Origin: Kosmotoga olearia TBF 19.5.1
Lineage (GTDB): Bacteria; Thermotogota; Thermotogae; Petrotogales; Kosmotogaceae
DNA: 64,000 nucleotides
Reading direction: 5' to 3'
Assembly: GCF_000023325.1 (NCBI RefSeq)
Contig: NC_012785.1
Coordinates: 1,550,001 to 1,614,000 of the forward strand
The notes under the pieces were generated by a model that was given only the letters and a program-made list of their open reading frames with translations, searched no databases and was not told the DNA's origin. Made by a program: the position numbers and the translations under genes. Below are positions 9,401 to 17,346 of the stretch, piece after piece (within the stretch, counting starts at the first letter, position 1; the number at the start of each line of letters is the position of its first letter).

Positions 9401-10563
9401 CTGCCAACATTTATCTGGCAGTGCAGTTAAAGCGTGATCCAAAGTCCCTTATAGGCGAACCACTCTATCTGGAGATATACACCGATAGACCCAATGTCAG
9501 TGTTGTAAATGTTGAACCGAAATATCCTTTCAAAGATGACAAGGATTCTTTTGGCTTCGCACTTGCTAAGAGATTGTATGTAAGCTTTAAGAGTTGGAAT
9601 AGACTTCCTGGAAGGATAGCGGTTTACAACGCTACAGGAGACGGAAAATGGTCTGTTGATCCTGATAAGCCTTATGTTGAAAATGCGGTTGCTATAGGTG
9701 ATGTAGTCGAGATAAAAATACCGCTTGACGCCCTTGGAGTGAAAACTGGTGAAGAGTTCAATTTCATAGTTTCTATAAGCAACTCTAAAGCAAAATATCT
9801 ACTTGACTACTGTCCAAAGATGGGACCCGTGCATGTACAGATACCTCAGGCTGTTACCGGAAGAGTCGTCGCTTTCTTTGAAGATCCTAAGGGAGATGAC
9901 TATGGATTTGGAAGTTATGTGTATCCTTTAAACGCGGCCTTTGATCCTTTCAAAGGACTGTGGGATATTGAAAGTGTGAAGGTTCTTGAGAACGATCAAT
10001 CTGTTGTGTTCCAGTTCAAATTTGGAGAAATGACAAATCCGTGGAATGCTCCGAAAGGGTTCTCGCACCAGCTCATAAATATTTACATCGATGCTGTGGA
10101 AGGCGGAAGGACGGATACCTACAAAGCTGGTGCACGTGTTGCATTTTCACCTGAATATCCGTGGGATTATTTCATCAAGGTTGCCGGTTGGCCTTCCTAC
10201 GGTCAGCTTTTTGCTACCGCTGAAGGTGATGAGATACCGGATGCTGTTCAGGTAGAAGCTGATCCAGGTGAAAAACTCATAAACGTCATAATCAGCAAGG
10301 ATGTTCTTGGGAATCCTGAGACCATGGCGGTTTATATCCTTTCTGGCAGTCAGGATGGTTACGGGCCCGATCACTTCAGGGCTGTCACTCCGGAACCTTC
10401 TGATTGGACACTGGGAGGCTATCCGCTTGATGCTGGAGAGTTTGCGCCGTTTGTTCTGGATATAGTTGTTCCAGAAGGTTATTCTCAGGAGGAGATCCTT
10501 TCATCTTATGACAAAGAGCAGCAGAAATATGCAACGCTCGTTCCGGTTATCATAGAATTCTGA
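6499..10563 (+). CDS. Secreted GH57 amylopullulanase-type lipoprotein with three starch-binding domains
   Basis: A 1354-aa lipoprotein: signal sequence with lipobox LSAC puts the anchor Cys near residue 20. Three CBM20/CBM48-like beta domains follow (about residues 36-135, 158-250, 270-365), each with an NTP...IY..G.FN.W start and an EYKY.RG.W.. EKG/D.EG. EIPNR ending. The GH57 catalytic barrel starts near 405 with HQHQP (415-419), the nucleophile Glu in WPSEQAV (about 650), the acid/base Asp in the FFRDTDLSDR stretch (about 708) and ALDGENAWEHYP (about 753). The C-terminal third resembles the glucodextranase-type binding module found in GH57 amylopullulanases, duplicated in tandem. It would cut starch or pullulan at the cell surface. 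Strong AAGGAGGGG site before ATG; GC-rich terminator after. Exact specificity is inference. Confidence 0.88.
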   Translation: MKKFLWVGLLIFILVLSACSVQEKGVVKVPGPSPKGTTLVTFNVTLPDNTPASDRIYLAGNFNGWDPSSPKFIMERTGNTAVLVVEMPIGMEIEYKYTRGGWNRVEKGPEGEEISNRKATVTENLVLNDVVASWADIPPAEKAEEQPEEQAVEPAQPGEEVPVTFVVTVPENTPEGPIYMVGSFNEWVPGDPAYEMKRTGNVAKITLKLPAGSTIEYKYVRGDWGTVEKGPEGEEIPNRTVKVSPGLTVEDVVASWADVAIEVKTEVPTGTPARVIFKVKLPWNTPPFDDIYITGTFNGWKTGDPDTILERKGETATITLDAKVGDRIEYKYNRGSWETVEKDKEGNEIPNRVVIVDKTEVIVEDTIESWIDVPYEEKTGESVKTSKLADPEKLLDEVTPADPSKEPLKVVLIWHQHQPLYKIPGTLDYEMPWVRAHAVNDYPYMADLIDQYLTKGSVTINLVPSLLLQIKEYIEDGAMDKYLRLSLSEELSPEDKQFIIDHFFDINPRFVSKSQRYSELMKKKNRGEEFTDQDIMDLKVLWNLYWINIEYIEADDGLKALLEKDGNYTMDDLLYVINKQMEIMGTVIEKHKKLWESGKAEIITSPFYHPILPILIDKGWKEDAYNQIKRGLDYFEGIFGKRPKGLWPSEQAVHNDLIPMLDELGIDWIVTDKAILQMAGVDTGNYANLMKPYKFVNGDSKIIVFFRDTDLSDRIGFRYSQMNAENAVKDFISRLHELQRLNKDGKAVITIALDGENAWEHYPNNGNDFRKLFYMTLSKDDAIELLTPSQYIEKYGVEETLNFLPTGSWVGGSLDTWIGEKEENEAWDRVAAARELLMSKKDELTPEQFEKALDALYTAEGSDWFWWYGLDQDAGNNESLFDMAFKKSLIQLYKTIGIPEEDIPSYLFVVNKKPAVSTSGAIGIVKPTLDGYIEEGEWEKAAYYKDNGLSTMAAGDDMIAGFYVGRDAANIYLAVQLKRDPKSLIGEPLYLEIYTDRPNVSVVNVEPKYPFKDDKDSFGFALAKRLYVSFKSWNRLPGRIAVYNATGDGKWSVDPDKPYVENAVAIGDVVEIKIPLDALGVKTGEEFNFIVSISNSKAKYLLDYCPKMGPVHVQIPQAVTGRVVAFFEDPKGDDYGFGSYVYPLNAAFDPFKGLWDIESVKVLENDQSVVFQFKFGEMTNPWNAPKGFSHQLINIYIDAVEGGRTDTYKAGARVAFSPEYPWDYFIKVAGWPSYGQLFATAEGDEIPDAVQVEADPGEKLINVIISKDVLGNPETMAVYILSGSQDGYGPDHFRAVTPEPSDWTLGGYPLDAGEFAPFVLDIVVPEGYSQEEILSSYDKEQQKYATLVPVIIEF

Positions 10564-10585
10564 GTTTGTTTCCAAAAATTTGGAG

Positions 10586-10612
10586 CGCGGGGCATCTGCG
10601 CCCCGCGTTTTC
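10586..10612 (+). terminator. Terminator after the GH57 gene
   Basis: An 8-bp GC-only stem (CGCGGGGC / GCCCCGCG) with loop ATCTGC is followed by TTTTC. It lies 22 nt after the GH57 stop and 43 nt before the tdk start. Confidence 0.9.
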
Positions 10613-10654
10613 TTGATTGTTAATTATGATATTTGGTGGCATCGGAGGTGCAAA

Positions 10655-11221
10655 ATGATAGGGAAGCTCACTTTGATCGTAGGGCCGATGTATTCCGGAA
10701 AAACTTCTGAATTGTTGTCACTAGTTGAAATATACTCTCTTGGAAAAAAGAAATACCTGGTTTTCAAGCCTGAAATCGATACTAGATATTCTGTCGATCA
10801 TGTTGTAAGCCATACCGGGCAAAAAGTTCCAGCAATAACTATTCCAAGTGCCAGCAAATTGTTAGAAAAATTCGACGACATAAATGAAAAACTCGACGCA
10901 ATTTTCATTGATGAGGTCCATTTCTTTGATATCGACATTATTGATGTCATCAAAAAAATTATCCTTAAAGGTGTCGATGTCTTTTGTGTTGGACTTGACA
11001 TGAGCTATAAGCACAGACCGTTCCAGACCACTGCATCTCTTATGGCAATAGCAGATGAGGTTATAAAGAAAAAGGCCGTTTGCCATGTCTGTGGGGAGTA
11101 TAAAGCAGTTGTTTCTCATAAAACGGTCAACAATTCTGGAAGCGAAATTGATGTTGGCGGAATGGAAAAATACATTGCTGTATGCAGGGAATGTTATCTT
11201 AAGCTTAATGGTTCGTTGTAG
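10655..11221 (+). CDS. tdk: Thymidine kinase (type II)
   Basis: A 188-aa tetrameric-type thymidine kinase making dTMP from thymidine with ATP. The P-loop GPMYSGKT is at residues 10-17, the Walker B-like FIDEVHFFD near 85, the lasso/substrate region GLDMSYKHRPF near 112, and a zinc site is formed by CHVCG and CREC (the usual four-cysteine pattern). ATG at 10655 follows GGAGG by 7 nt; an earlier in-frame codon would lie inside the terminator hairpin. Monocistronic by position, with a weak AT-rich hairpin downstream. Confidence 0.95.
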   Translation: MIGKLTLIVGPMYSGKTSELLSLVEIYSLGKKKYLVFKPEIDTRYSVDHVVSHTGQKVPAITIPSASKLLEKFDDINEKLDAIFIDEVHFFDIDIIDVIKKIILKGVDVFCVGLDMSYKHRPFQTTASLMAIADEVIKKKAVCHVCGEYKAVVSHKTVNNSGSEIDVGGMEKYIAVCRECYLKLNGSL

Positions 11222-11277
11222 TAGCATATATCTTTAAGAGTTTTAGCAGTTGTGTAAACGTTATACGTGAAGTTTTT

Positions 11278-11306
11278 CGGTTAATTAAGTTTATTAACCG
11301 CGTTTT
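11278..11306 (+). terminator. Possible weak terminator after tdk
   Basis: An 8-bp AT-rich stem (CGGTTAAT / ATTAACCG, loop TAAGTTT) followed by CGTTTTC. It lies in the ~200-nt gap between tdk and ffh, which holds no gene. Stem stability is low for a thermophile, so the call is tentative. Confidence 0.35.
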
Positions 11307-11388
11307 CGCAACAGAATCTTAACCTAAGTAAGAGATAATCTCAAGCGTTGTTAGAAAAAGCTTCACCAAAAGGTATTTTGGTCTGGTG

Positions 11389-11394
11389 TATACT
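11389..11394 (+). promoter_or_regulatory. Putative -10 box for the ffh operon
   Basis: TATACT lies 25 nt before the ffh ATG, with TG immediately upstream. No good -35 is present at 16-18 nt. It would start a short leader holding the GGAGG site and supports the ATG at 11420 over the in-frame TTG at 11348. Confidence 0.4.
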
Positions 11395-11419
11395 ATTCCG
11401 GCATGCCGGAGGTGTTTTG

Positions 11420-12736
11420 ATGTTTGAATCGCTACAGGAGAAACTAAGCAGAGCATTCAAGACGTTAAGCGGTAAAGGGAGAATAACAGAAAGTAATATA
11501 AAAGAGGCTGTTAAGCAGATAAAACTTTCTTTGCTGGAAGCTGATGTTAATTATAAAGTTGTCAAGGAATTTATCAAATCAGTTCAGGAAAAAGCTCTGG
11601 GCGAAGAAGTTCTGAAGAGTTTTACGCCTGATCAGCAGTTTATAAAAATAGTACGTGATGAACTGATAAAGGTTCTTGGTGAAAAGAAAGTCGGGTTGAA
11701 TTTATCCGGAAGCCCGGCGAAGATAATGCTGGTGGGTCTTCAGGGAAGCGGAAAGACTACTACCAGTGCAAAGCTTGCGTTAATGCTGAAAAAAGAAGGA
11801 AAACATCCGTTGCTCGTTGCTGCCGATGTCTACAGACCGGCCGCTGTTGACCAGCTCATCCAGCTGGGAAAACAGATAGAGGTTCCCGTTTATACGGGAG
11901 ACAGAAAGGATCCGTTGAAGATTGTGCAGGAAGCTTTGGATGAGGCTGTAAAAAATGTTCATGATGTGATTATTTTTGATACGGCGGGTCGATTGCATGT
12001 TGACGAAAAGATGATGGAAGAAGTCAGGAGGATCGCTGAAATTGTTAAGCCTGACGAAATTTTGATGGTTATCGATGCAATGACTGGTCAGGATGCGGTC
12101 AATTCCGCTAAGAAGTTCAATGATGAACTTGAGTTGACAGGATTTGTAGTTACGAAAATTGACGGTGACGCCAGGGGTGGAGTGATACTTTCTGTAAGGC
12201 ATGTTACCGGGAAACCTGTAAAATTTGTTGGTATTTCCGAAAAGATGGATGGGCTTGAATACTTCTATCCCGATAGAATAGCTGGCAGGATACTCGGGAT
12301 GGGAGATGTCTTGAGTTTGATCGATAAATTGCAGGCATCGGTGGATCAGGAAAAAGCAAAAAAACTCGAGGAGAAGTTCGCTAAGAACAAATTTGATCTG
12401 GAAGACTTTTTGGAACAGTTGAGAGAAATAAAAAAGCTTGGTTCAATTGGTGAGATCCTGGAAATGATTCCAGGTGCCCCGAAGAATGTTGACTTTTCTG
12501 CGGGTGAGAAAAGTCTTAAGCAAACAGAAGCGATCATATCGTCCATGACTCGAGAGGAACGACGAAATCCGAAAATCATTAACTACAGTCGTAAACAGAG
12601 AATTGCGCGTGGAAGCGGGACATCTGTAACAGAGGTAAATAAAGTGCTTCGTTCTTACGATCAGATGAAGCAGATGATGAAGAAGCTGAATAAGGCACCA
12701 AAGTTTATGAAAAAATTCAAAGGATTTCCATTCTAA
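11420..12736 (+). CDS. ffh: Signal recognition particle protein Ffh (SRP54)
   Basis: A 438-aa GTPase that binds SRP RNA and signal sequences for co-translational targeting. N-domain helices (residues 1-90) lead to the G domain with GLQGSGKTT (about 107), DVYRPAAVDQL, DTAGRLHVDE, TKIDGDARGG and KFVGISEKMDGLE; the M domain after 300 is methionine-rich at the end (DQMKQMMKKLNK) and carries the SRP-RNA helix-turn-helix SRKQRIARGSGTSVTEV. GGAGG lies 7 nt before the chosen ATG. It heads a translation/export operon running to lepB. Confidence 0.97.
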   Translation: MFESLQEKLSRAFKTLSGKGRITESNIKEAVKQIKLSLLEADVNYKVVKEFIKSVQEKALGEEVLKSFTPDQQFIKIVRDELIKVLGEKKVGLNLSGSPAKIMLVGLQGSGKTTTSAKLALMLKKEGKHPLLVAADVYRPAAVDQLIQLGKQIEVPVYTGDRKDPLKIVQEALDEAVKNVHDVIIFDTAGRLHVDEKMMEEVRRIAEIVKPDEILMVIDAMTGQDAVNSAKKFNDELELTGFVVTKIDGDARGGVILSVRHVTGKPVKFVGISEKMDGLEYFYPDRIAGRILGMGDVLSLIDKLQASVDQEKAKKLEEKFAKNKFDLEDFLEQLREIKKLGSIGEILEMIPGAPKNVDFSAGEKSLKQTEAIISSMTREERRNPKIINYSRKQRIARGSGTSVTEVNKVLRSYDQMKQMMKKLNKAPKFMKKFKGFPF

Positions 12737-12766
12737 ATATATATATGTTCAGGAGGTGTGTTCTAG

Positions 12767-13060
12767 ATGGTAAAAATTCGTCTAACAAGGATGGGAAGAA
12801 GAAACAGGCCTTTCTACCGAATCGTTGTTGTGGACTCCAGAAAAAGGCGTGACGGTGCTTACATTGATTCACTGGGTTTCTATGATCCTGTTAAGGATCC
12901 TGCTGTTATGTCTGTTGATGTCGAAAAAGCGGTTGAGTGGATTCTTAAAGGTGCTCAGCCAACAGACACAGCTAGATCTATTCTTTCCAAATTTGGCGTC
13001 ATGAAGAAAGTACACGAAATTAAGTACGGGAAAAAAACTGAAGAAGAAGGGAACGAGTAA
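12767..13060 (+). CDS. rpsP: 30S ribosomal protein S16
   Basis: A 97-aa S16 beginning [30 protein letters not shown], the family signature, with the expected [18 protein letters not shown] near residue 65. A full AGGAGGTG site lies 8 nt before ATG. The stop codon TAA shares its last A with the ATG of the KH-domain gene. The ffh-rpsP-khpA-rimM-trmD order is widespread in bacteria and supports each assignment. Confidence 0.97.
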
Positions 13061-13293
13061 TGAAGGAAGTTCTTGAGTATATCCTCAAGGGTATCGTGAA
13101 GGATCCTTCCTCCGTGGAAGTGGTGGAGACCGTTGATGAGAATGGTACTAAGGTTTACGAAATCCATGCTTCGGAGGAGGACATAGGGCAGATAATAGGA
13201 AAAGATGGTAGAACCATCAAGTCGATAAACATCCTGGTGAATGCCCTTGCGGGAGCTTCCAGGGAAAACTTCACGTTAAAGGTGATTAGATGA
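13060..13293 (+). CDS. khpA: KH-domain RNA-binding protein KhpA
   Basis: A 77-aa single-KH protein. The GxxG loop is in IGKDGRTIKSINIL (about residues 47-60), and [21 protein letters not shown] is the usual N-terminus. In other bacteria KhpA pairs with KhpB (Jag) and binds RNA to affect cell elongation and translation. It overlaps rpsP by 1 nt and rimM by 4 nt, so translation is tightly coupled. KhpB is not in this window. Confidence 0.93.
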   Translation: MKEVLEYILKGIVKDPSSVEVVETVDENGTKVYEIHASEEDIGQIIGKDGRTIKSINILVNALAGASRENFTLKVIR

Positions 13294-13892
13294 TTAAAGA
13301 ATTTCGGGATCTGATAGATAGTATGATCCCGGTGGGCAAGGTTGTTAAACCCCACGGACTTCGCGGGGAAGTGAAAATGAAATCTTTAACCAATCAGCTC
13401 AAGGTCTTTGAGACTTTGAAGAAGGTTTTGTTGTATGATGAAAAAGCGGGAACAGTTGTGAGAGCTGAAATCGATACTATCAGGCGTGCTGGTAAAGGGT
13501 ATATAGTGCATTTTAAGGGTTTTAAGAGCGTGGAAGCTGCGGAACGTATTCGGGGTTTTTACGTTTACGCACCGCTCAATGTTTTACCTCCGCTTAAAGA
13601 AGGGGAGTATTACTTTTACCAGCTTCTAGACTGTGAGGTCTATGATCCAGAGGGAGAATATATTGGAAAGGTTACGGATATAATCGAAACCGGAGCCAAC
13701 GATGTTATTGTGGTCACGAAGGAACTTCCGGATTTTACTGTCGAAGAAGAGTTGATACCTGTGATCAAGGATTACATAGTAGAATTTCGTTTTAAGGATA
13801 AGAAGATTGTAGCGAAACGCCTTGAATACCTTACTCTGGAAGGTAAAGAGGATAACGACGATGAAAATCAGCGTATTGACGATATTTCCTAA
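13290..13892 (+). CDS. rimM: Ribosome maturation factor RimM
   Basis: A 200-aa factor for 30S head assembly that binds S19. It has the N-terminal VGKVVKPHGLRGEVKMKSLT, a VxxxVxAYVxAP-like linker (FYVYAPLNVLPPLKEGEYYFYQLLDCEV) and the C-terminal PRC barrel. ATG at 13290 overlaps the KhpA stop as ATGA and has AAAGGTGAT upstream; a second ATG at residue 12 is possible and closer to the family's usual start. Its 3' end overlaps trmD by 32 nt in another frame. Confidence 0.94.
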   Translation: MIKEFRDLIDSMIPVGKVVKPHGLRGEVKMKSLTNQLKVFETLKKVLLYDEKAGTVVRAEIDTIRRAGKGYIVHFKGFKSVEAAERIRGFYVYAPLNVLPPLKEGEYYFYQLLDCEVYDPEGEYIGKVTDIIETGANDVIVVTKELPDFTVEEELIPVIKDYIVEFRFKDKKIVAKRLEYLTLEGKEDNDDENQRIDDIS

Positions 13893-14607
13893 AATGTTTT
13901 CGGTAATAACGGATTGGGGCGTTATATCCCGGGCAATAAAAGAAGGGAAAATAGTTTTTGAAGCCATCGATCTCAGGGATTTCACTACTGATAAACACCG
14001 TACAACCGATGATTATCCTTACGGTGGTGGTAGTGGATTGGTGATGAAGGTCGATCCTTTTTTCAAAGCTTATGATCACATTGTGGAGGTTAATGAGGCG
14101 AAACCCTATGTTGTTTTAACTTCTCCTCAGGGAAGGGTCTTTAACAACAACATTGCTAAAGAACTTTCTACCCATGATCACATCCTTTTTTTGTGTGGTA
14201 GATATGAAGGTATTGATGAAAGAATCACGACCATTGTGGATGATGAACTATCCATTGGAGATTTTGTCCTGAGTGGTGGTGAATTGGCTGCAATGGTAAT
14301 GATAGAAGCAATTTCGCGATTTATTCCGGGTGTTGTGGGAGACACAGATTCTGTTGTGAATGATTCCTTCTATAACGATTTGCTGGATTATCCGCATTAC
14401 ACACGCCCCAGAACAATCCGTGGATTGGATGTACCGGAGGTTCTTCTTAGTGGAGATCATGAGAGGATAGAACTATACAGAAAGAAAGAAAGTCTCAGGA
14501 GAACAATGGAAAGGCGTCCGGACCTGTTTTTGAAGCATGAATTTGACGAAATGGATAAAAAGGCACTCCTATTGTTGTTTAAGGAGTTGATGTCTGGTGT
14601 TGAATAA
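13861..14607 (+). CDS. trmD: tRNA (guanine37-N1)-methyltransferase TrmD
   Basis: A 248-aa SPOUT knot enzyme that methylates G37 of tRNAs with SAM to prevent frameshifting. Visible motifs are MKISVLTIFPKMF, YPYGGGSGLVMKVDP, the knot SPQGRVFNNN and CGRYEGIDERI, SIGDFVLSGGELAAM, and a C-terminal TRPRTIRGLDVPEVLLSGDH. The start lies within rimM; the ATG gives the canonical family N-terminus, whereas an upstream in-frame ATG at 13822 does not. Confidence 0.97.
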   Translation: MKISVLTIFPKMFSVITDWGVISRAIKEGKIVFEAIDLRDFTTDKHRTTDDYPYGGGSGLVMKVDPFFKAYDHIVEVNEAKPYVVLTSPQGRVFNNNIAKELSTHDHILFLCGRYEGIDERITTIVDDELSIGDFVLSGGELAAMVMIEAISRFIPGVVGDTDSVVNDSFYNDLLDYPHYTRPRTIRGLDVPEVLLSGDHERIELYRKKESLRRTMERRPDLFLKHEFDEMDKKALLLLFKELMSGVE

Positions 14608-15163
14608 CATATACGTTGCGCTCGTACACTATCCCGTTTTGGGAAGAAATGGTAGGATAGTTTCCAGTGCAGTGACAAATCTGGACGTTCATGATATAGC
14701 CAGAACCTGTCGCACATATCATATTAAAGGTTATTATGTTGTCTCAAACTTGCCAGCGCAAAGAGAAATAGTTGAAAATGTTCTCAATTACTGGCTGAAG
14801 GATTTCGGTAAGGAATATAATCCCAACAGGAGCGAAGCGCTGACGGTTGTCAGAACGGCAAGCTATCTCGAAGATGCTCTTGAAGATATTGAGAAAATTG
14901 AAGGTGTGAAACCTAAGCTAATTTTCACTTCAGCCAGGAAGGGTCCGGACAGGATTAGCTATGAAGCTATGTCGAAGATCGTAAAGACTTCAAAAGAGCC
15001 GTTCCTATTTCTTTTTGGTACCAGTTGGGGATTACCAAAAGAAATATTGGACCTTTGTGATTATGCTTTAGAACCCATTAGAGGAAATGCAAGTTTTAAT
15101 CATCTGTCGGTTAGGGCCGCTGTGGCCATAATTCTAGATAGAATAATTGGTGAAGATATATAA
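14597..15163 (+). CDS. SPOUT-class RNA methyltransferase (TM1570-like)
   Basis: A 188-aa protein of the Thermotoga TM1570 type (Pfam 'SAM-dependent RNA methyltransferase' group). Knot motifs near the C-terminus are [16 protein letters not shown] and [25 protein letters not shown]. The N-terminal half starts [34 protein letters not shown], typical of the group. Start is GTG at 14597 (AAGGAG 10 nt upstream) or TTG at 14600; it overlaps trmD by 11 nt. The RNA target is not known. The conserved position after trmD suggests tRNA or rRNA modification (inference). Confidence 0.85.
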   Translation: MLNNIYVALVHYPVLGRNGRIVSSAVTNLDVHDIARTCRTYHIKGYYVVSNLPAQREIVENVLNYWLKDFGKEYNPNRSEALTVVRTASYLEDALEDIEKIEGVKPKLIFTSARKGPDRISYEAMSKIVKTSKEPFLFLFGTSWGLPKEILDLCDYALEPIRGNASFNHLSVRAAVAIILDRIIGEDI

Positions 15164-15179
15164 GTTAGGAGGGATTGAG

Positions 15180-15527
15180 ATGGATCAGTACATCAGAGCG
15201 ATTGAGAGTCAGTACATAAGAAAAGATTTTCCAGAATTTAGACCGGGAGATACTGTCAGGGTTTACGTTAAGGTCAGAGAAGGCAACAGGGAAAGGACAC
15301 AGGCCTTTGAAGGTATTGTTATCAAGATCAGAGGCGGCGGTGTTGGCAAGACTTTTACTGTTAGAAGAATTGGTGCTGGTGGTATAGGAGTAGAAAGAAT
15401 CTTCCCATTTGCAAGCCCCGCTGTTGAGAAAGTTCAGGTTTTGAGGAAAGGGAAAGTTAGAAGGGCCAAGCTTTATTACGTGAGAAACATTAGAGGAAAA
15501 ATAAGAATCAAGGAGCGAAGGGATTGA
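15180..15527 (+). CDS. rplS: 50S ribosomal protein L19
   Basis: A 115-aa L19 with [28 protein letters not shown], the [29 protein letters not shown] block and a basic C-terminus ([24 protein letters not shown]). AGGAGGG lies 7 nt before the ATG at 15180; an in-frame codon 33 nt upstream would overlap the preceding gene and is not family-like. The stop overlaps the lepB start (TTGA). Confidence 0.97.
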   Translation: MDQYIRAIESQYIRKDFPEFRPGDTVRVYVKVREGNRERTQAFEGIVIKIRGGGVGKTFTVRRIGAGGIGVERIFPFASPAVEKVQVLRKGKVRRAKLYYVRNIRGKIRIKERRD

Positions 15528-16390
15528 GTCCGGTGGCTAAAACTGCGCCGGCAACTAATGAATCAAGAGTCGTTCGTGAAATCAAAGAATGGGGAAAGGC
15601 CCTTCTTTACGCTATCATTTTCGGAACAATAATCAGGCTCTTTATGTTTGAAACAATGATGGTCCCCACCGAATCAATGGTGCCCACGATTGATCCGGGG
15701 GACCGTCTTTTTGTTGAAAAAATAACCTATCAACTAAGAGAGCCTGATTATGGGGATATTGTTGTTTTCTGGGTTCCCTTTGTTGATAAGGAATCTCTCA
15801 AGATGTTGAGGGCTTTTGATAAATTTATGGATCTGTTTTCTCCGAAAGAATTCAAAGGACATGTGAAATATGTTAAAAGACTTGTAGGAAAACCCGGAGA
15901 TGTTTTGGAGCTTAGAGTTGCACCAGAATACAAGCATCTCGAATACGAACTTCAAAAATATCCTCTGGATAGAAATCCGAGATACCAGCTCTATGTGAAT
16001 GGCAAACCTTTACCGGAAGTTGCAGATATAAGATACTCAAAAGAAGGTATATTTGCAGACAAGGATTTTTATCTTGGCCTTGCTCATCCGGAAAGGGTTG
16101 GATACTCTTTCTATAAAGATTTCTTTAGGGCTTACAGCAATGTGATCGATTATCGTGGTTATTACGATGATGTTCTGGCACGGTTGCCTCTACAAGACTA
16201 TATCATCTACGATCCTGTGACGAAGAATATCAAGATAAAGATACCCGATGGTTTTTATTTCTTCATGGGTGATAATACGCTCAACAGTTTCGATAGCAGA
16301 TATTTTGGTTTTGTTCCTTACAAGAATATCGTTGGAGAACCTATGTTGAGGATATGGAAATTGTCGAGATTTGGACCGTTGAATGAGTAG
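15524..16390 (+). CDS. lepB: Signal peptidase I
   Basis: A 288-aa membrane serine protease that removes signal peptides. One membrane anchor (about residues 26-45) leads into the catalytic Ser in PTESMVPT (about residue 51), the substrate region [11 protein letters not shown], the general-base Lys in [12 protein letters not shown] (about 118) and the C-terminal box [17 protein letters not shown]. An insertion of about 100 residues between the Lys box and the last box enlarges the beta domain. TTG at 15524 overlaps the L19 stop and follows AAGGAG by 8 nt; a GTG three codons on is an alternative. It ends the ffh operon and would process the many exported proteins encoded here. Confidence 0.95.
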   Translation: MSPVAKTAPATNESRVVREIKEWGKALLYAIIFGTIIRLFMFETMMVPTESMVPTIDPGDRLFVEKITYQLREPDYGDIVVFWVPFVDKESLKMLRAFDKFMDLFSPKEFKGHVKYVKRLVGKPGDVLELRVAPEYKHLEYELQKYPLDRNPRYQLYVNGKPLPEVADIRYSKEGIFADKDFYLGLAHPERVGYSFYKDFFRAYSNVIDYRGYYDDVLARLPLQDYIIYDPVTKNIKIKIPDGFYFFMGDNTLNSFDSRYFGFVPYKNIVGEPMLRIWKLSRFGPLNE

Positions 16391-16401
16391 TTATAAAGAA
16401 G

Positions 16402-16428
16402 AAAACCGGGGATTTTCCCCGGTTTTTT
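16402..16428 (+). terminator. Terminator after lepB
   Basis: A 10-bp stem (AAAACCGGGG / CCCCGGTTTT, loop ATTTT) ending in six T. Its last T is also the final base (complement of the CCA A) of the opposing tRNA-Ser gene, so the terminator and the tRNA 3' end abut. On the minus strand it has an A-run/T-run flank and may also end tRNA-Ser transcripts. Confidence 0.9.
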
Positions 16429-16516
16429 GGCGGAGGCGGTGGGACTCGAACCCACACGGGGCGTTCACCCCACCGGTTTTCAAGACCGGCTCCTTAGCCA
16501 ATTAGGATACGCCTCC
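16428..16516 (-). tRNA. tRNA-Ser (anticodon UGA)
   Basis: Read on the minus strand: acceptor GGAGGCG pairs with CGCCTCC, discriminator G, encoded CCA. Anticodon stem CCGGT/ACCGG with loop CTTGAAA gives anticodon UGA. A long variable arm (class II) with a GGGG...CCCC helix and a GGTTCGAGTCC T-arm confirm serine. Length is 89 nt including CCA. A consensus promoter lies 16-44 nt upstream. Confidence 0.95.
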
Positions 16517-16531
16517 ACGCCATCATGTGTC

Positions 16532-16560
16532 ATTATAACTCAAAAAGATAACGGTATCAA
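16532..16560 (-). promoter_or_regulatory. Promoter of tRNA-Ser
   Basis: On the minus strand TTGATA (16560-16555), a 17-nt spacer and TATAAT (16537-16532), placing the start about 8 nt before the mature tRNA 5' end. It is back-to-back with folE2, whose ATG is only 13 nt beyond the -35. Confidence 0.85.
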
Positions 16561-16572
16561 GGGGTAATAATT

Positions 16573-17346
16573 ATGAGAGATGTACAGAGCGAAAAGGATC
16601 ACAGAAATATTCCAATAAATATGGTTGGGATAAAAGGATTGAAATACCCCATCATTGTTATGGATAGAACCAATAAAAGGCAACATACCATAGGCACTTT
16701 CAATCTTTTTGTTGATCTGCCCAAGGATTTTCGCGGTACCCATATGTCAAGGTTCGTTGAGGTTCTGGACAGGCATAACATGAAAGTGACACCAAAAAAC
16801 ATGGAATCTATCCTTGATGACATGCGAGAAGCTCTGAAGGCCACGGTTGCACATGTTACTGTAGATTTTCCGTATTTCATAAGAAAGAACGCACCTATAA
16901 GTGGAATAGGAAGCTACAGCAGTTATAATTGCGGTTTTATTTCCACGAAAAACAAAGAATTCGATTTTATCCTGAAAGTAGAGGTTCCTGTGCTCACGGT
17001 ATGCCCCTGTTCTAAAGAGATTAGCGATCGAGGAGCGCATAATCAAAGGGCTATGGTGAATGTGCAGGTAAGAATGAATTCCCTCGTGTGGATAGAAGAA
17101 ATAATAGAAATGGTGGAAGATGCTGCCAGCGCTCCCATTTTTACTCTTCTCAAAAGGGAAGATGAAAAATTCATTACAGAAGTTTCTTACGATAATCCAA
17201 GATTTGTTGAGGATGTTTCTCGAGAGGTTGTTCTAAGGTTCATGAATGATCCCAGAATAAGCTGGTATAGAGTGGAGGTTTCAAGTCAGGAATCGATTCA
17301 TAATCATGAGGCGTATGCCTGCATCGAAAAGGGTAAATCGTTATGA
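16573..17346 (+). CDS. folE2: GTP cyclohydrolase IB (FolE2)
   Basis: A 257-aa zinc-independent type of GTP cyclohydrolase I for folate or queuosine precursors. It carries the FolE2 features KYPIIVMDRTNKRQHTIGTFNLFVDLP near the start, GTHMSRFVEVL, the conserved cysteine/histidine site in TVCPCSKEISDRGAHNQRA (about residues 140-158) and a C-terminal VSSQESIHNHEAYA with the metal-binding His. The ribosome site is weak (AAGGGG). rsmG overlaps its stop as ATGA, so it heads folE2-rsmG-rsmI-M50-like. No clear forward promoter is seen between the lepB terminator and this gene. Confidence 0.94.
   Translation: MRDVQSEKDHRNIPINMVGIKGLKYPIIVMDRTNKRQHTIGTFNLFVDLPKDFRGTHMSRFVEVLDRHNMKVTPKNMESILDDMREALKATVAHVTVDFPYFIRKNAPISGIGSYSSYNCGFISTKNKEFDFILKVEVPVLTVCPCSKEISDRGAHNQRAMVNVQVRMNSLVWIEEIIEMVEDAASAPIFTLLKREDEKFITEVSYDNPRFVEDVSREVVLRFMNDPRISWYRVEVSSQESIHNHEAYACIEKGKSL

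Noticed and set aside
11222-11419. SRP RNA or other small RNA gene in the gap before ffh
   Set aside because: No conserved SRP Alu or S-domain sequence seen; only a weak hairpin and a -10-like box.
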